NCBI RefSeq assembly: GCF_017794965.1
Contig: NZ_CP051240.1
Location: forward strand, 1,798,001-1,862,000
Length of the DNA: 64,000 nucleotides
Direction of reading: 5' to 3'
Origin: Alcanivorax sp.
GTDB lineage: Bacteria; Pseudomonadota; Gammaproteobacteria; Pseudomonadales; Alcanivoracaceae
Below are positions 43,608 to 51,875 of this stretch, one piece after another. The notes under the pieces were generated by a model. The model searched no databases, was not told where the DNA came from, and saw nothing but the letters and a program-made list of their open reading frames with translations. A program made the position numbers and the translations under genes. The stretch's first letter is position 1, and each line of letters starts with the position of its first letter.

Positions 43608-45274
43608 TAAAATTTCGTTCTGAAGGCCAGGCCGACCATGGTGACGGTGGCCTCTGTTTTGATGTCCAGGCCAGCATAGGGGTTGTAGACCACATTATCG
43701 ATACCGGTGCAGTTTGCTGCACAACTGATATTGGCCGGAATTTCATCCTTGCTCTGCAGCATGCCAATACCCAGATCGATGTCGGTATCCTTGTCCCACT
43801 TATAGCCCATGCCAAGGCTGTAATAGCGGGCCTCATTGATCGGCACCATAGGACTACGGCGGTCGTCAGGAATGGCGGAGGCCCGTGGCTCGTAGCCCGC
43901 ACGCAGCTGGATACGGCCAGTCAGATCATAGGCCGCACCAAACGCCAGGTTCCAGGTGGACTGAAAGTTCAGCGGATAGCTAAGTCGGGTCGGGGTGGAT
44001 CCCGGCGAAAAAAGACGCGCCAGACTCAGTACTGCTGAGCTACGATCAAACACGATATTGAACGCATCCCACTCTTTGTAGTCCGCCCAGACCGCATCCA
44101 CATTGAATTGAAGCCGTTCGGTGGGCTTGATCTTGATACCGGTCTGGAAGGTGGCGGGCATGGTCAGGTCCATGCTTACCCGCCCTACTTCCTCTTCACC
44201 CACGTAGGAGGGAATACCCAGCACCGCCAACGCCAGGGCACCGGTGGCCGAACCGCCGATACCGTTGATGGTCTCACGGGCAGCATTGGAATAAGTGATC
44301 TTGTAGTCGCCCTTCATGTGCGTCTTGGCGGCAGAGCGCCAGGTGGCGCCCCAGGCAAAGCGATCATTGGGCTCCCAGAGAATCCCCAGGTTATAGGACG
44401 GGCTGAAACGCTGATCCATGGCCACATCCAGAGACGCCATGTTCTTGAAGGGGCCCAGACCCTCTTCCGGACGACAGATACCAAACAGGATCAAATCCAG
44501 AGCAACGTTGGATTCGCCTTCGAAGGGTGCACAGATGCTCTCATCAATCACCCGGGCAAAGCCGAGCAATTCATTGGGGGCACGAAAATCCTGTTCCAGG
44601 GCGATGGCCTGATAACTCATGCCGATGGACGCCCCGATATAGAGCTCGTCGTTAACCTGGTAACCAATGGAGGGCGACAGGTAGGTAATCCGTTCCAGGG
44701 CCACCCGCTCGCCCATGTAGTTACCCACATCGTCTTCGTCACGGTAAAAACCGGCTGCCAGCGGCAGGTAGGTCGCGGTGGCAAAGGTGAACTTGGAGCC
44801 TGCCGGGCGAATGGAAAACGCCGGCAACGGGCCGGCAATCAGCGGGCCTGGGGGCAGATCCACCGTATCGTTCACGAACGGCACATACAGGGAGATCCCT
44901 TCCACCGTACTGGTGGCGGTCTTGAAACTGCGACAAAAATCCACACCGTCGTTGGGCACATCGTCACAGACTACAGGATCGTCAGAAAAGCCGAACACGT
45001 TATAGCCAGGAGGCGCACTGAATTCGGATTCCAGTGAGAAATCGGCCCCCACAAACTGAAGATCCATGCGCCGGCCATCCAGCTTTGCCAGACCCGCCGG
45101 GTTGAAGTGAATGGCGGAAATCCCCGGGGGATCAGCTGTCACCGCATGACCCATGCTCATGGCTTTCACATCAATGGCGATGTTATTGGCAAGCTGCGCA
45201 CTGGCCGCACTTGCCATCATCCCGCAGGCGGCTGCCAATAACCGCAATGCTGGCCTTTTATCATTATTCTTCAT
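43607..45274 (-). CDS. filD: FadL/OmpP1-like outer-membrane protein FilD
   Basis: 555 aa. A signal peptide (ending A-S-A-Q, about residue 27) precedes N-N-I-A-I-D-V-K-A-M-S-M-G-H-A-V-T-A-D and H-F-N-P-A-G-L-A-K, which match the start of FadL-type barrels (S-M-G-x-A-x-x-A-D, Y-N-P-A-G). The C-terminus ends with Phe, as is usual for outer-membrane barrels. FadL proteins move hydrophobic ligands; in this locus a role in passing or anchoring fil subunits is possible. It sits 29 bases after filC. Confidence 0.75.
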   Translation of the reverse strand: MKNNDKRPALRLLAAACGMMASAASAQLANNIAIDVKAMSMGHAVTADPPGISAIHFNPAGLAKLDGRRMDLQFVGADFSLESEFSAPPGYNVFGFSDDPVVCDDVPNDGVDFCRSFKTATSTVEGISLYVPFVNDTVDLPPGPLIAGPLPAFSIRPAGSKFTFATATYLPLAAGFYRDEDDVGNYMGERVALERITYLSPSIGYQVNDELYIGASIGMSYQAIALEQDFRAPNELLGFARVIDESICAPFEGESNVALDLILFGICRPEEGLGPFKNMASLDVAMDQRFSPSYNLGILWEPNDRFAWGATWRSAAKTHMKGDYKITYSNAARETINGIGGSATGALALAVLGIPSYVGEEEVGRVSMDLTMPATFQTGIKIKPTERLQFNVDAVWADYKEWDAFNIVFDRSSAVLSLARLFSPGSTPTRLSYPLNFQSTWNLAFGAAYDLTGRIQLRAGYEPRASAIPDDRRSPMVPINEARYYSLGMGYKWDKDTDIDLGIGMLQSKDEIPANISCAANCTGIDNVVYNPYAGLDIKTEATVTMVGLAFRTKF

Positions 45275-45303
45275 GGCTCACCCCATCCAACTGCATTCAC
45301 TGC

Positions 45304-46317
45304 TCAGGCACCGGGTTTCAGGCCGGAAAAATCGATCGGCATGGACAGCCCTAGCAGTACATCGGGGGAATCTTCGGTCAAACCGAAACCGAAGCTGAGG
45401 TTGATGATGCGGTTACTGGATGTCCGCAGGCCCAGCGAGGTGTTGACCACACTGGATGTGGAGTCCTCCGACGCTGCGGTGTAATCCTGGAACACGAAGT
45501 CAGTCTGGAAATTATAGGATTGCTGGTAGCTGGCACTGAGGGACACCTCATAGGACAGCGAGTACGCCAGTCCCATGGAGAAATTGAGGCTGTCCCCCGG
45601 GCGTACTTCCTCCAGAATCTCGCCGCCGCGGATCTGATTCAGGCCTGTCACATCAAAGGCCATGGTGTAGCCCATGGACCCGAACAGCACCACCGGGTCA
45701 ATCACCTTGCTCACGCTCAGACCTGCGCCCAACGAGTAGTAGCCTGAACCGCTGGACACCTCTTCCCGCACATTCAGCTCGTAGGGGCTGTCGCCGGTGG
45801 GCGTACTCAGGGTGGTGTAGAGCGTAGTGTTCATGGCCCCCGGCTTCACCGGGAACGGCTGAAAGCGCAAACCAAAGGACACATCGCCCAAGGCGGCCTG
45901 GGAGACATCTTTCTCGGTGTCATACTTGTAGGACACCGGCAGACGGGTATTGAACGTCAGGTTGTTCCAGATGCCGTAATCCAGCGACAGGGAGGAGGCA
46001 AAGGAATGCTGGGCATCCTGCTCGATGCGGAAGCGGCTGATGCTACCGGTGTCTTCATCGATGGCGATATCGATGCGGTCATCCCGGTAATAGTTGTAGT
46101 TGGCAGAGAAGTTCAGGGACATCTGGCCGCTGGGCAGCAGTGAATACTGTTTCTCCGCCGCCTGGAAGACTTCTTCCAGGTTCTTTTCCTGGGTGACGTC
46201 ATCCTCGTGGGTCTGCAGCGCTTCACGGGCTTCATCCACGCTGTCTGCCGCCCAGGCAACATGCTGCGCCAACAAGAGTGCAGCCGCGGCGGCCACCTTC
46301 CCAGACATCATCTTCAT
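45304..46317 (-). CDS. filC: Putative pilus system outer-membrane protein FilC
   Basis: 337 aa. Signal peptide ending A-W-A (about residue 23), a short charged coiled-coil-like region (residues 25-55, rich in E, D, Q), then about 12 alternating beta strands, for example S-L-N-F-S-A-N-Y-N-Y-Y and S-L-S-L-D-Y-G-I-W-N-N-L. A barrel of unknown transport role; the coiled-coil head could face the periplasm. Named by position in the fil locus. 48 bases after filB. Confidence 0.72.
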   Translation of the reverse strand: MKMMSGKVAAAAALLLAQHVAWAADSVDEAREALQTHEDDVTQEKNLEEVFQAAEKQYSLLPSGQMSLNFSANYNYYRDDRIDIAIDEDTGSISRFRIEQDAQHSFASSLSLDYGIWNNLTFNTRLPVSYKYDTEKDVSQAALGDVSFGLRFQPFPVKPGAMNTTLYTTLSTPTGDSPYELNVREEVSSGSGYYSLGAGLSVSKVIDPVVLFGSMGYTMAFDVTGLNQIRGGEILEEVRPGDSLNFSMGLAYSLSYEVSLSASYQQSYNFQTDFVFQDYTAASEDSTSSVVNTSLGLRTSSNRIINLSFGFGLTEDSPDVLLGLSMPIDFSGLKPGA

Positions 46318-46365
46318 GCAAGCCTTCCTTTATTCTGTTTGTTATTTGCCACTGCAGGCTGTTTC

Positions 46366-47178
46366 TTATTTACGGTAGTAAGTCCGGGTCGGCACGTTGA
46401 TCACCCGTTCCGAGCCATCTTCATCCGTCACCAGGACGCGGGTCAGCGTACTCGCCTTGTCCGCCCAGTTTTCGACCGGCGCAGTAAACACCGGAAACAC
46501 CTCAAACGCCCAGCGATTGATGGTGCGCTCATCCAGCAACCTCAGGTCGTAATCGGTCAGCTCCAGACCCTCTTGGGGCTCGAAGCCGTTTGGAAACACG
46601 ATAAACAGCACGTTCTGGTCCCAGATTTCCAGAAACTTGCTTTCGGTAAAGCTGATGTTGCCCAGTGCCGGATCCGCCACAAAGACATGGCCATCCTGGT
46701 ATTGTTTCAGCACTACGAAGTGTTTAAAGCCCCCGTAGGCGATAGGAACAATGGCCGGGTGATCCAGCTCCCGGATGTCGTCCATTTCTGCCCTGAACCC
46801 ACCACTGGGATGCCCCAGCGCCGTCGCCAGGCGCTTCATATCCAGCAGGGAGAAGCCCCGTCGTTCTACAATCTTGTCCGTTTCCCCGAACCGCAGCAGA
46901 CCTTCCATGATCTGACGTTCCTGAAACTGACGCCCCAGATACTGGTTAAGCACCGTGGTCAACGCGGCGGAGCCACAGGAATAGTCGTACGCCTGGCGGG
47001 TCACGTTGTGATAGCGGAACTCGGAAACCGGCTTCTCGACCACGATTCCGCGGTCTCTCATTGGGGCAGGACGGGTCGGGTGCTCATAGTAGATCTCCCC
47101 TTTTTTGGGGGGCTCGATCACCACGGACTCATTGGCAGCAAAGTAGATCAGCGCCACACCCAGCATGGAAGTCAGCAT
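46366..47178 (-). CDS. filB: C39-family peptidase FilB
   Basis: 270 aa. An N-terminal hydrophobic segment (residues 2-15) acts as signal or anchor, so the domain is expected in the periplasm. The C39 fold is clear: Gln62 (oxyanion) and Cys68 in R-Q-A-Y-D-Y-S-C-G-S-A-A, His153 in F-K-H-F-V-V-L, and Asp169 in V-A-D-P-A-L-G. C39 peptidases normally cut behind double-glycine leaders, usually as domains of ABC exporters; here there is no transporter domain. The likely substrates are FilA and its relatives, which carry a leader-like motif. A terminator lies between filA and filB. Confidence 0.85.
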   Translation of the reverse strand: MLTSMLGVALIYFAANESVVIEPPKKGEIYYEHPTRPAPMRDRGIVVEKPVSEFRYHNVTRQAYDYSCGSAALTTVLNQYLGRQFQERQIMEGLLRFGETDKIVERRGFSLLDMKRLATALGHPSGGFRAEMDDIRELDHPAIVPIAYGGFKHFVVLKQYQDGHVFVADPALGNISFTESKFLEIWDQNVLFIVFPNGFEPQEGLELTDYDLRLLDERTINRWAFEVFPVFTAPVENWADKASTLTRVLVTDEDGSERVINVPTRTYYRK

Positions 47179-47293
47179 GTAATGGCATCCAGCGTTATTG
47201 TTATTGTGTGTTTCTAATATGAGGACAAATGTTAACTAGGTCATGATGGGTAGGCAACAACCTATTCTGACGGCTGAGGCCGGCATTTCAGCC

Positions 47294-47326
47294 AATAAAA
47301 AACCCGGCCGAAGCCGGGTTTTATAT
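47294..47326 (-). terminator. Rho-independent terminator between filA and filB
   Basis: Reverse strand AACCCGGC, TTCG loop, GCCGGGTT and T-run. It lies 12 bases beyond the filA stop, so most transcripts from the filA promoter should end here. Confidence 0.85.
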
Positions 47327-47337
47327 TTCTGCCAGAA

Positions 47338-48162
47338 TTAGTGACCGCTGACAGAGATAGTGGTGCCATTCAGGTTCAGACCAACCAGTTCAACATCACC
47401 AATCGGAGTGGAGTTACCCAGTGCCAAATCTGTCATGGCCACAGTCAAACCAGCGGTACCAAGAGTCTCAATACCAATAATAAGACCAGTAGTGCTATCA
47501 AGATTTACACCAAGAGAAGTGGTGATATCACCAGCTTCAGCAGTACCAGTAACCGCAATGCTGGTGGCAGAAATGGAACCACCTGTCGTAGCGGTTGCAT
47601 CGTTCAGGCTGAAGTTGTTGATGGTAATACCACCGGTAATCGTAGTATCAAGAGCGATCATTTGAGTACCAAAAGTACCAACAGTTTGCAGCTCATTACC
47701 CAGCTGGATATTCATGGTCGTTGCACCAAGAACGATATCCATGCTATCCAAAATTACTGCTGATTGGTTAGCAACTGCTGTACCCATGCCATTACTGGTT
47801 GCAACGCTGATATCACCAGTGGAAATTGAGGTACCAGAGGGAATGGATACGGCAACATTCAGCACAGGAGCAGTTGCCGCTGAGTTACCGTCAGCATCAA
47901 TAACAACATCGATAGCGTTGCCGCCAGTATTCACAACCATGTTTTCGATAACGATCGCACCTGCATCACCACTGATAGAAGCAAGGCCATCGTTATCATG
48001 AACATTAACGTCCAAGCTAAGTGAAGGGGTAGTGATACCCAAGGTAATACCGTCCTGACCAGTTACAGCGGCCAGTGCTTCGTCCTGCATGGGCTCGAGA
48101 GCCAGGGCGCTCATGGGCGCGGCGGCTACGGCAGCTGCAAGAGCAAGTTTCTTAAAACCCAT
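47338..48162 (-). CDS. filA: FilA, putative major subunit with C39-leader-like motif
   Basis: 274 aa. AGGAG 7 bases before ATG 48162 fixes the start; the frame extended to 48351 is not supported. Signal peptide residues 1-20, then M-Q-D-E-A-L-A-A-V-T-G-Q-D-G-I (25-39). The remaining part is a low-complexity beta protein, rich in Thr, Ser, Gly, Val, Ile and Asn, nearly free of Lys, Arg and Cys, as expected for a repetitive surface fibre. The short, strong gene followed by a terminator fits a highly expressed subunit. Called FilA by its place at the head of filB-F; fibre formation is an inference. Confidence 0.75.
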   Translation of the reverse strand: MGFKKLALAAAVAAAPMSALALEPMQDEALAAVTGQDGITLGITTPSLSLDVNVHDNDGLASISGDAGAIVIENMVVNTGGNAIDVVIDADGNSAATAPVLNVAVSIPSGTSISTGDISVATSNGMGTAVANQSAVILDSMDIVLGATTMNIQLGNELQTVGTFGTQMIALDTTITGGITINNFSLNDATATTGGSISATSIAVTGTAEAGDITTSLGVNLDSTTGLIIGIETLGTAGLTVAMTDLALGNSTPIGDVELVGLNLNGTTISVSGH

Positions 48163-48180
48163 TGTTGTTCTCCTCGTGTG

Positions 48181-48192
48181 CACAACGTTGTG
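48181..48192. promoter_or_regulatory. Perfect 12-bp palindrome in filA leader
   Basis: CACAACGTTGTG lies 18 bases before the filA ATG, just upstream of its ribosome site. It may be an operator or a leader structure. Confidence 0.4.
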
Positions 48193-48397
48193 TGTTGTTG
48201 TAATCCTTATAAGCACCCTGGTCATTACAGAGTACACATGTACGTTAACACACCGGTTACAAAAGCCAATGCGACAGTTACAAAGAGAATTGAAGACAAG
48301 AATGAAGGCCATCCTTTTGAATTTATTGAATAAAAACACCTCAAGAGACAAATTAACACTTTCGTATCATTGCAATTCATTGTGAACCATGTTCTTA

Positions 48398-48416
48398 GTG
48401 TTACGGCGCGTAACAC
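48398..48416. promoter_or_regulatory. Inverted repeat between filA and pabB
   Basis: GTGTTACGGCGCGTAACAC: 8-bp perfect arms around a 3-base centre, in the gap between the divergent filA and pabB genes. It looks like a binding site for a dimeric regulator. The remainder of 48163-48473 is AT-rich and should hold the filA promoter. Confidence 0.45.
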
Positions 48417-48473
48417 TGTTGGGAACAATTCAGGTTACAGGTACACTGGCCCACCCTGTTTAGACGTGGCGCC

Positions 48474-49580
48474 ATGAATCCGAGCTGTGTTTTTTTACTT
48501 GAAGGGCAACTCGTCGCCCTTCCCACCCCGTTGCAGACACTGACGCTGACGGCGCCGGAAAAGGCTTCCGCCCTGATCCAGGAAGTTAACCGCCGGCTGG
48601 CCACAGATTGTGCCTTCGCAGCCGGACTGATTCCCTACGAATTCAACAGCGGGAATAATGCCTCACCACTTGTGATCCACCTCTACCCGTCTCGCCCGGT
48701 ACCTTTACCCACCGCTTTCCAGGCGGGCACGTTTGAGCTTGGCGCTGCCTTCCAGGCGCAAGTCAGCAAAACCGACTATCTCGCCAGCCTTGCACGCATT
48801 AAAGCGTACCTGGCCGCCGGGGACTGTTATCAGGTTAATCTGGCCCAGCGCTTTGCCACTACCTTTACGGGGTCACCATTAACGGCCTGGCTGAACCTGC
48901 AGGCAGATCACCCTGCCCCGCACAGTTGCTACTTTGATAGCGGCGCCTCAACCGTATTTGGAGTGTCACCAGAGCGCTTCCTTTCTATCCAGGGTCGCAA
49001 GGTCGTTACCGAACCCATCAAGGGATCCCGACCGCGCAGCCTGTCACCCGCAGAAGACAAGGCGCTGGGGGATGAATTACTGGCAAACCCCAAGGACAGG
49101 GCTGAGAACCTGATGATTGTGGATTTGCTACGCAATGATCTGGGCGCCGTCTGCACCCCCGGTTCTGTCACCGCAGCGCCACTGTTCGAATTGCGCAAGT
49201 TCAGCAATGTGCAGCACCTGGTCAGCACCATTCAGGGGGAGCTGCGTAGCGATGTATCGTCACTGGAGGCGCTGCTCCAGGCATTTCCTGGCGGCTCTAT
49301 CACCGGGGCCCCGAAGAAAAGAGCCATGGAAATCATCGCGGAACTGGAGCCGGCTCCCCGTGGCGCTTACTGTGGCAGCTTCTTCTGGATGGATAATCAG
49401 GGCAATCTGGACAGCAACATCCTGATTCGCACCCTGCAAACGGAAGGCAACAACCTCTATTGCCATGGCGGCGGTGGCATCGTGTTCGATTCCGATCCAG
49501 AGGCGGAGTATGAGGAAAGCCGCTTCAAGGTGGAGAAGCTGATGGGGGCGCTGGAGAGTCGCTTTCTTGCCAAAGACTGA
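48474..49580 (+). CDS. pabB: Aminodeoxychorismate synthase component I
   Basis: 368 aa, chorismate-binding enzyme family. It aminates chorismate for folate synthesis together with PabA. The signatures P-I-K-G-S-R-P-R, D-L-L-R-N-D-L-G, P-G-G-S-I-T-G-A-P-K and Y-C-G are in order; the lysine of P-I-K-G marks the ADC synthase branch. It is about 80 residues shorter than E. coli PabB, with a reduced N-terminal domain. The start at ATG 48474 has a weak ribosome site. TrpE is excluded by the length and PIKGS motif. Confidence 0.9.
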   Translation: MNPSCVFLLEGQLVALPTPLQTLTLTAPEKASALIQEVNRRLATDCAFAAGLIPYEFNSGNNASPLVIHLYPSRPVPLPTAFQAGTFELGAAFQAQVSKTDYLASLARIKAYLAAGDCYQVNLAQRFATTFTGSPLTAWLNLQADHPAPHSCYFDSGASTVFGVSPERFLSIQGRKVVTEPIKGSRPRSLSPAEDKALGDELLANPKDRAENLMIVDLLRNDLGAVCTPGSVTAAPLFELRKFSNVQHLVSTIQGELRSDVSSLEALLQAFPGGSITGAPKKRAMEIIAELEPAPRGAYCGSFFWMDNQGNLDSNILIRTLQTEGNNLYCHGGGGIVFDSDPEAEYEESRFKVEKLMGALESRFLAKD

Positions 49581-49651
49581 CACACACATTCCTGCGAGCT
49601 ACCTTCACCGGACTATCTCCCGTCGAAGCCATCTGCCAGGTCCAGAAAACC

Positions 49652-49852
49652 TTCGTTTGCAAGCAAACTCCCACAAAGCTCTCCTGCGCATCTACCCCCT
49701 CCTTAGTGGGAGCTCTCTGTGCTCGTCAGGGTATGCTTACAAATGAAGGGCTTCTGCATCTCCATGGCTAAAGGCTTCCCTTGCAAGCAAGGTCCCACAA
49801 TTGCATCTCTACCTTAGAGATCCCCCCTGTGGGAGTTTGCTTGCAAACGAAG
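49652..49852. repeat. REP-type palindromes upstream of RAYT
   Basis: At least three half-palindromes: 49652-49675 (TTCGTTTGCAAGCAAACTCC), about 49771-49800 (CTTGCAAGCAAGGTCCCACA) and 49829-49852 (TGTGGGAGTTTGCTTGCAAA). The gap 49581-49978 contains only these. Confidence 0.75.
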
Positions 49853-49978
49853 TTATTTGCTTGAAGGCTGGTATAGACCGGCCTTGAGACAAACGCCTAC
49901 GGGATATACACAAATGGCTTACAGATTTTAAGGAGCCAGCCTCAAGATAGTTCCAATGCTCTTCGGCATGCTTGAGAA

Positions 49979-50458
49979 ATGAAAACTCATTTCAAGAGCA
50001 AAGCCCTGAGACAGGGCCGTTATAGCGCCGCCGACAACATCTACCTTGTCACCACCGCTTGCCATGAGCGCACGCCAACGTTTCTGTTATTCAGCCATGC
50101 CCGTATCGCAATAAACGCCATCCGCCATAGCGACATGCAGGGGTTTTCCTCGACCTATGCCTTTGTCATCATGCCCGACCATCTCCATTGGCTTTTCCAG
50201 TTAGGATCAAAAGACAAGCTTTCCCGGGTTGTGCAAAGAGTGAAATCACAGGTTAGCCGTGAAATAAGGCAGTCTGATTCGTCGAAGCAGCAGGTCTGGC
50301 AGTCGGGCTTTCATGACCATGCCGTTAGGGATGAGGAAAGCCTTGTTGAAATAGCCCGCTATATCGTAGCGAATCCATTACGGGCCAGGCTTGTTCTGAA
50401 TGTCGGGGATTATCCCCACTGGGACTGTATCTGGGTGGGCGAAGGTGATGTTCTGTAG
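49979..50458 (+). CDS. REP-associated tyrosine transposase (RAYT)
   Basis: 159 aa, the compact single-domain form of the IS200/Y1 family. Metal-binding His68-Leu69-His70 in M-P-D-H-L-H-W-L-F, and the nucleophile Tyr128 in E-I-A-R-Y-I-V-A-N-P-L-R-A-R, a combination typical of TnpA-REP. These enzymes cut single-stranded REP hairpins. It has REP-type palindromes on both sides (49652-49852 and 50486-50668), the arrangement of a BIME-linked RAYT, and the same palindrome is found at over a dozen places in this window. Confidence 0.9.
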   Translation: MKTHFKSKALRQGRYSAADNIYLVTTACHERTPTFLLFSHARIAINAIRHSDMQGFSSTYAFVIMPDHLHWLFQLGSKDKLSRVVQRVKSQVSREIRQSDSSKQQVWQSGFHDHAVRDEESLVEIARYIVANPLRARLVLNVGDYPHWDCIWVGEGDVL

Positions 50459-50485
50459 GGCATGGAGTGACTGGCAGGGGAAACC

Positions 50486-50738
50486 TTCGTTTGCAAGCAA
50501 ACTCCCACAGGGGGGGGGCCCCCTTAGGTGGAGGTGAACTGTGGGACTTTCTGCTTGCAAGGGAATTTTTTAATCTGGAGGGAGAAGCCCCTTTCGCATG
50601 CAGGCAAACTCCCACTGGGGTGACCCCTTAGGTGGAGGAGCAATTGTGGGACCTTGCTTGCAAGGGAAGCTTTTACATGTGGAGTGGAGAGCAGCCCTTC
50701 GCTTGCTAGCATACCCTGATGAGCACAGAGAGCTCTCA
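50486..50738. repeat. REP-type palindromes downstream of RAYT
   Basis: Half-palindromes at 50486-50509, 50539-50565, 50593-50615 and 50645-50668, and a variant at 50697-50738 (GCATACCCTGATGAGCACAG) related to 16247-16275 and 49720-49750. Confidence 0.75.
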
Positions 50739-50767
50739 CCAGGGCACACCGACACCGCTGCGCGGCA

Positions 50768-50803
50768 CAAAAAAGCCGCGCCCGACCATGGGTGCGGCTT
50801 TTT
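50768..50803 (-). terminator. Rho-independent terminator of thrH
   Basis: AAAAAAGCCGCGCCC ... GGGTGCGGCTTTTT; read on the reverse strand it follows thrH by about 65 bases. Confidence 0.75.
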
Positions 50804-50867
50804 CAGCTTCAACTGGCACCGACACGCCCCCGCGTTGTTGCGTGAAGCGTGATGAGTGCAGCGTCTC

Positions 50868-51485
50868 TTACAACGGAATATCCCGCGGGCTGGCCTTGAC
50901 GATTTCCTTTTTCAGGTCTTCGTAGCTGTGCACGGCCGGGAACTGCGGGAATTCAGCAATCACATTATCCGGCGCATGGAACAGGATGCCCTGTTCCGCT
51001 TCTGCCAGCATAGTGGTGTCGTTGTAGGAATCACCCGCTGAAATGCAGTGGTAATTCAGGCTGTGGAACGCCTTGATGGACATCCGCTTCGGGTCTTTCT
51101 GACGCAGTTTGTAGTCGGTGATCTTACCCTTCTCGTCCACTTCCAGACGGTGGCAGAACAGGGTCGGCCAGCCCAGTTTCTTCATCAGCGGCTTGGCGAA
51201 TTCGTAGAAGGTGTCGGACAGGATAATCAACTGGAAGTTCTCGCGAGCCCAGTCTACAAACTCCTTGGCACCGTCCAGCGGGTCCAGGGTGTCGATGACT
51301 TCCTGGATATCGGGAAGGCCATAGCCATTCTCGTCCAGGATACGCAGGCGCATCTGCATCAGTTCATCGTAGTCCGGGATGTCCCGGGTGGTGGCTCGGA
51401 GCTCTTCGATTCCGGTTTTTTCGGCAAAGTTGATCCAGATTTCCGGGATCAGGACCCCTTCCAGGTCGAGACACAGCAATTCCAC
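50868..51485 (-). CDS. thrH: Phosphoserine phosphatase / homoserine phosphotransferase ThrH
   Basis: 205 aa HAD-family enzyme, as in Pseudomonas ThrH. It hydrolyses phosphoserine and can pass the phosphate to homoserine. Motif I is L-D-L-E-G-V-L with Asp7 and Glu9 (the E replaces the usual second Asp and marks ThrH), motif II I-I-L-S-D-T, motif IV A-G-D-S-Y-N-D. The start is GTG 51485; an ATG a few bases upstream is out of frame. It stands alone with its own terminator. Confidence 0.92.
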   Translation of the reverse strand: MELLCLDLEGVLIPEIWINFAEKTGIEELRATTRDIPDYDELMQMRLRILDENGYGLPDIQEVIDTLDPLDGAKEFVDWARENFQLIILSDTFYEFAKPLMKKLGWPTLFCHRLEVDEKGKITDYKLRQKDPKRMSIKAFHSLNYHCISAGDSYNDTTMLAEAEQGILFHAPDNVIAEFPQFPAVHSYEDLKKEIVKASPRDIPL

Positions 51486-51593
51486 GGCATTCCCCTATGG
51501 GTTGATCAGGCGCGCACAATGTAGCCGCGGGGCCTGTAGAAATCAATTGGCGTGGGTAAAGGGGGGAGTTACCACAGAGGGAACCGGGGTCGC

Positions 51594-51813
51594 TGGATGC
51601 CTGAAGCCAGATGCCTGACGATAAGATGGCAACAGCAGGTTGCACCATGTGCTTGTGCTTACACTATGCGTTATAGCGATATCGGTCCGGCTGCTCTGAT
51701 TTGGTTACCATTGGCTTCTTTCGCGGAATACAGCCTTTCTGCCCAGGATTTGCTTTGCGGAATGCGCTCTTCTTTAGCATCAGGCATCCGGCGTCCAGCG
51801 TTTGGCGTAGAGT
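51594..51813. repeat. Heptamer array C, inverted pair in thrH-cysB gap
   Basis: Left units GATGCCT, GAAGCCA, GATGCCT, GACGATA (about 51596-51623); right units GCATCAG, GCATCCG, GCGTCCA, GCGTTTG (about 51779-51808), in the opposite orientation. Nothing else is seen in 51486-51875. Confidence 0.7.
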
Positions 51814-51875
51814 CGGAAAATCTCACCCTCCAGTCAGTTTTGGCTTGCCTCAGTTACCTCTTGGTAAACCCGGCA

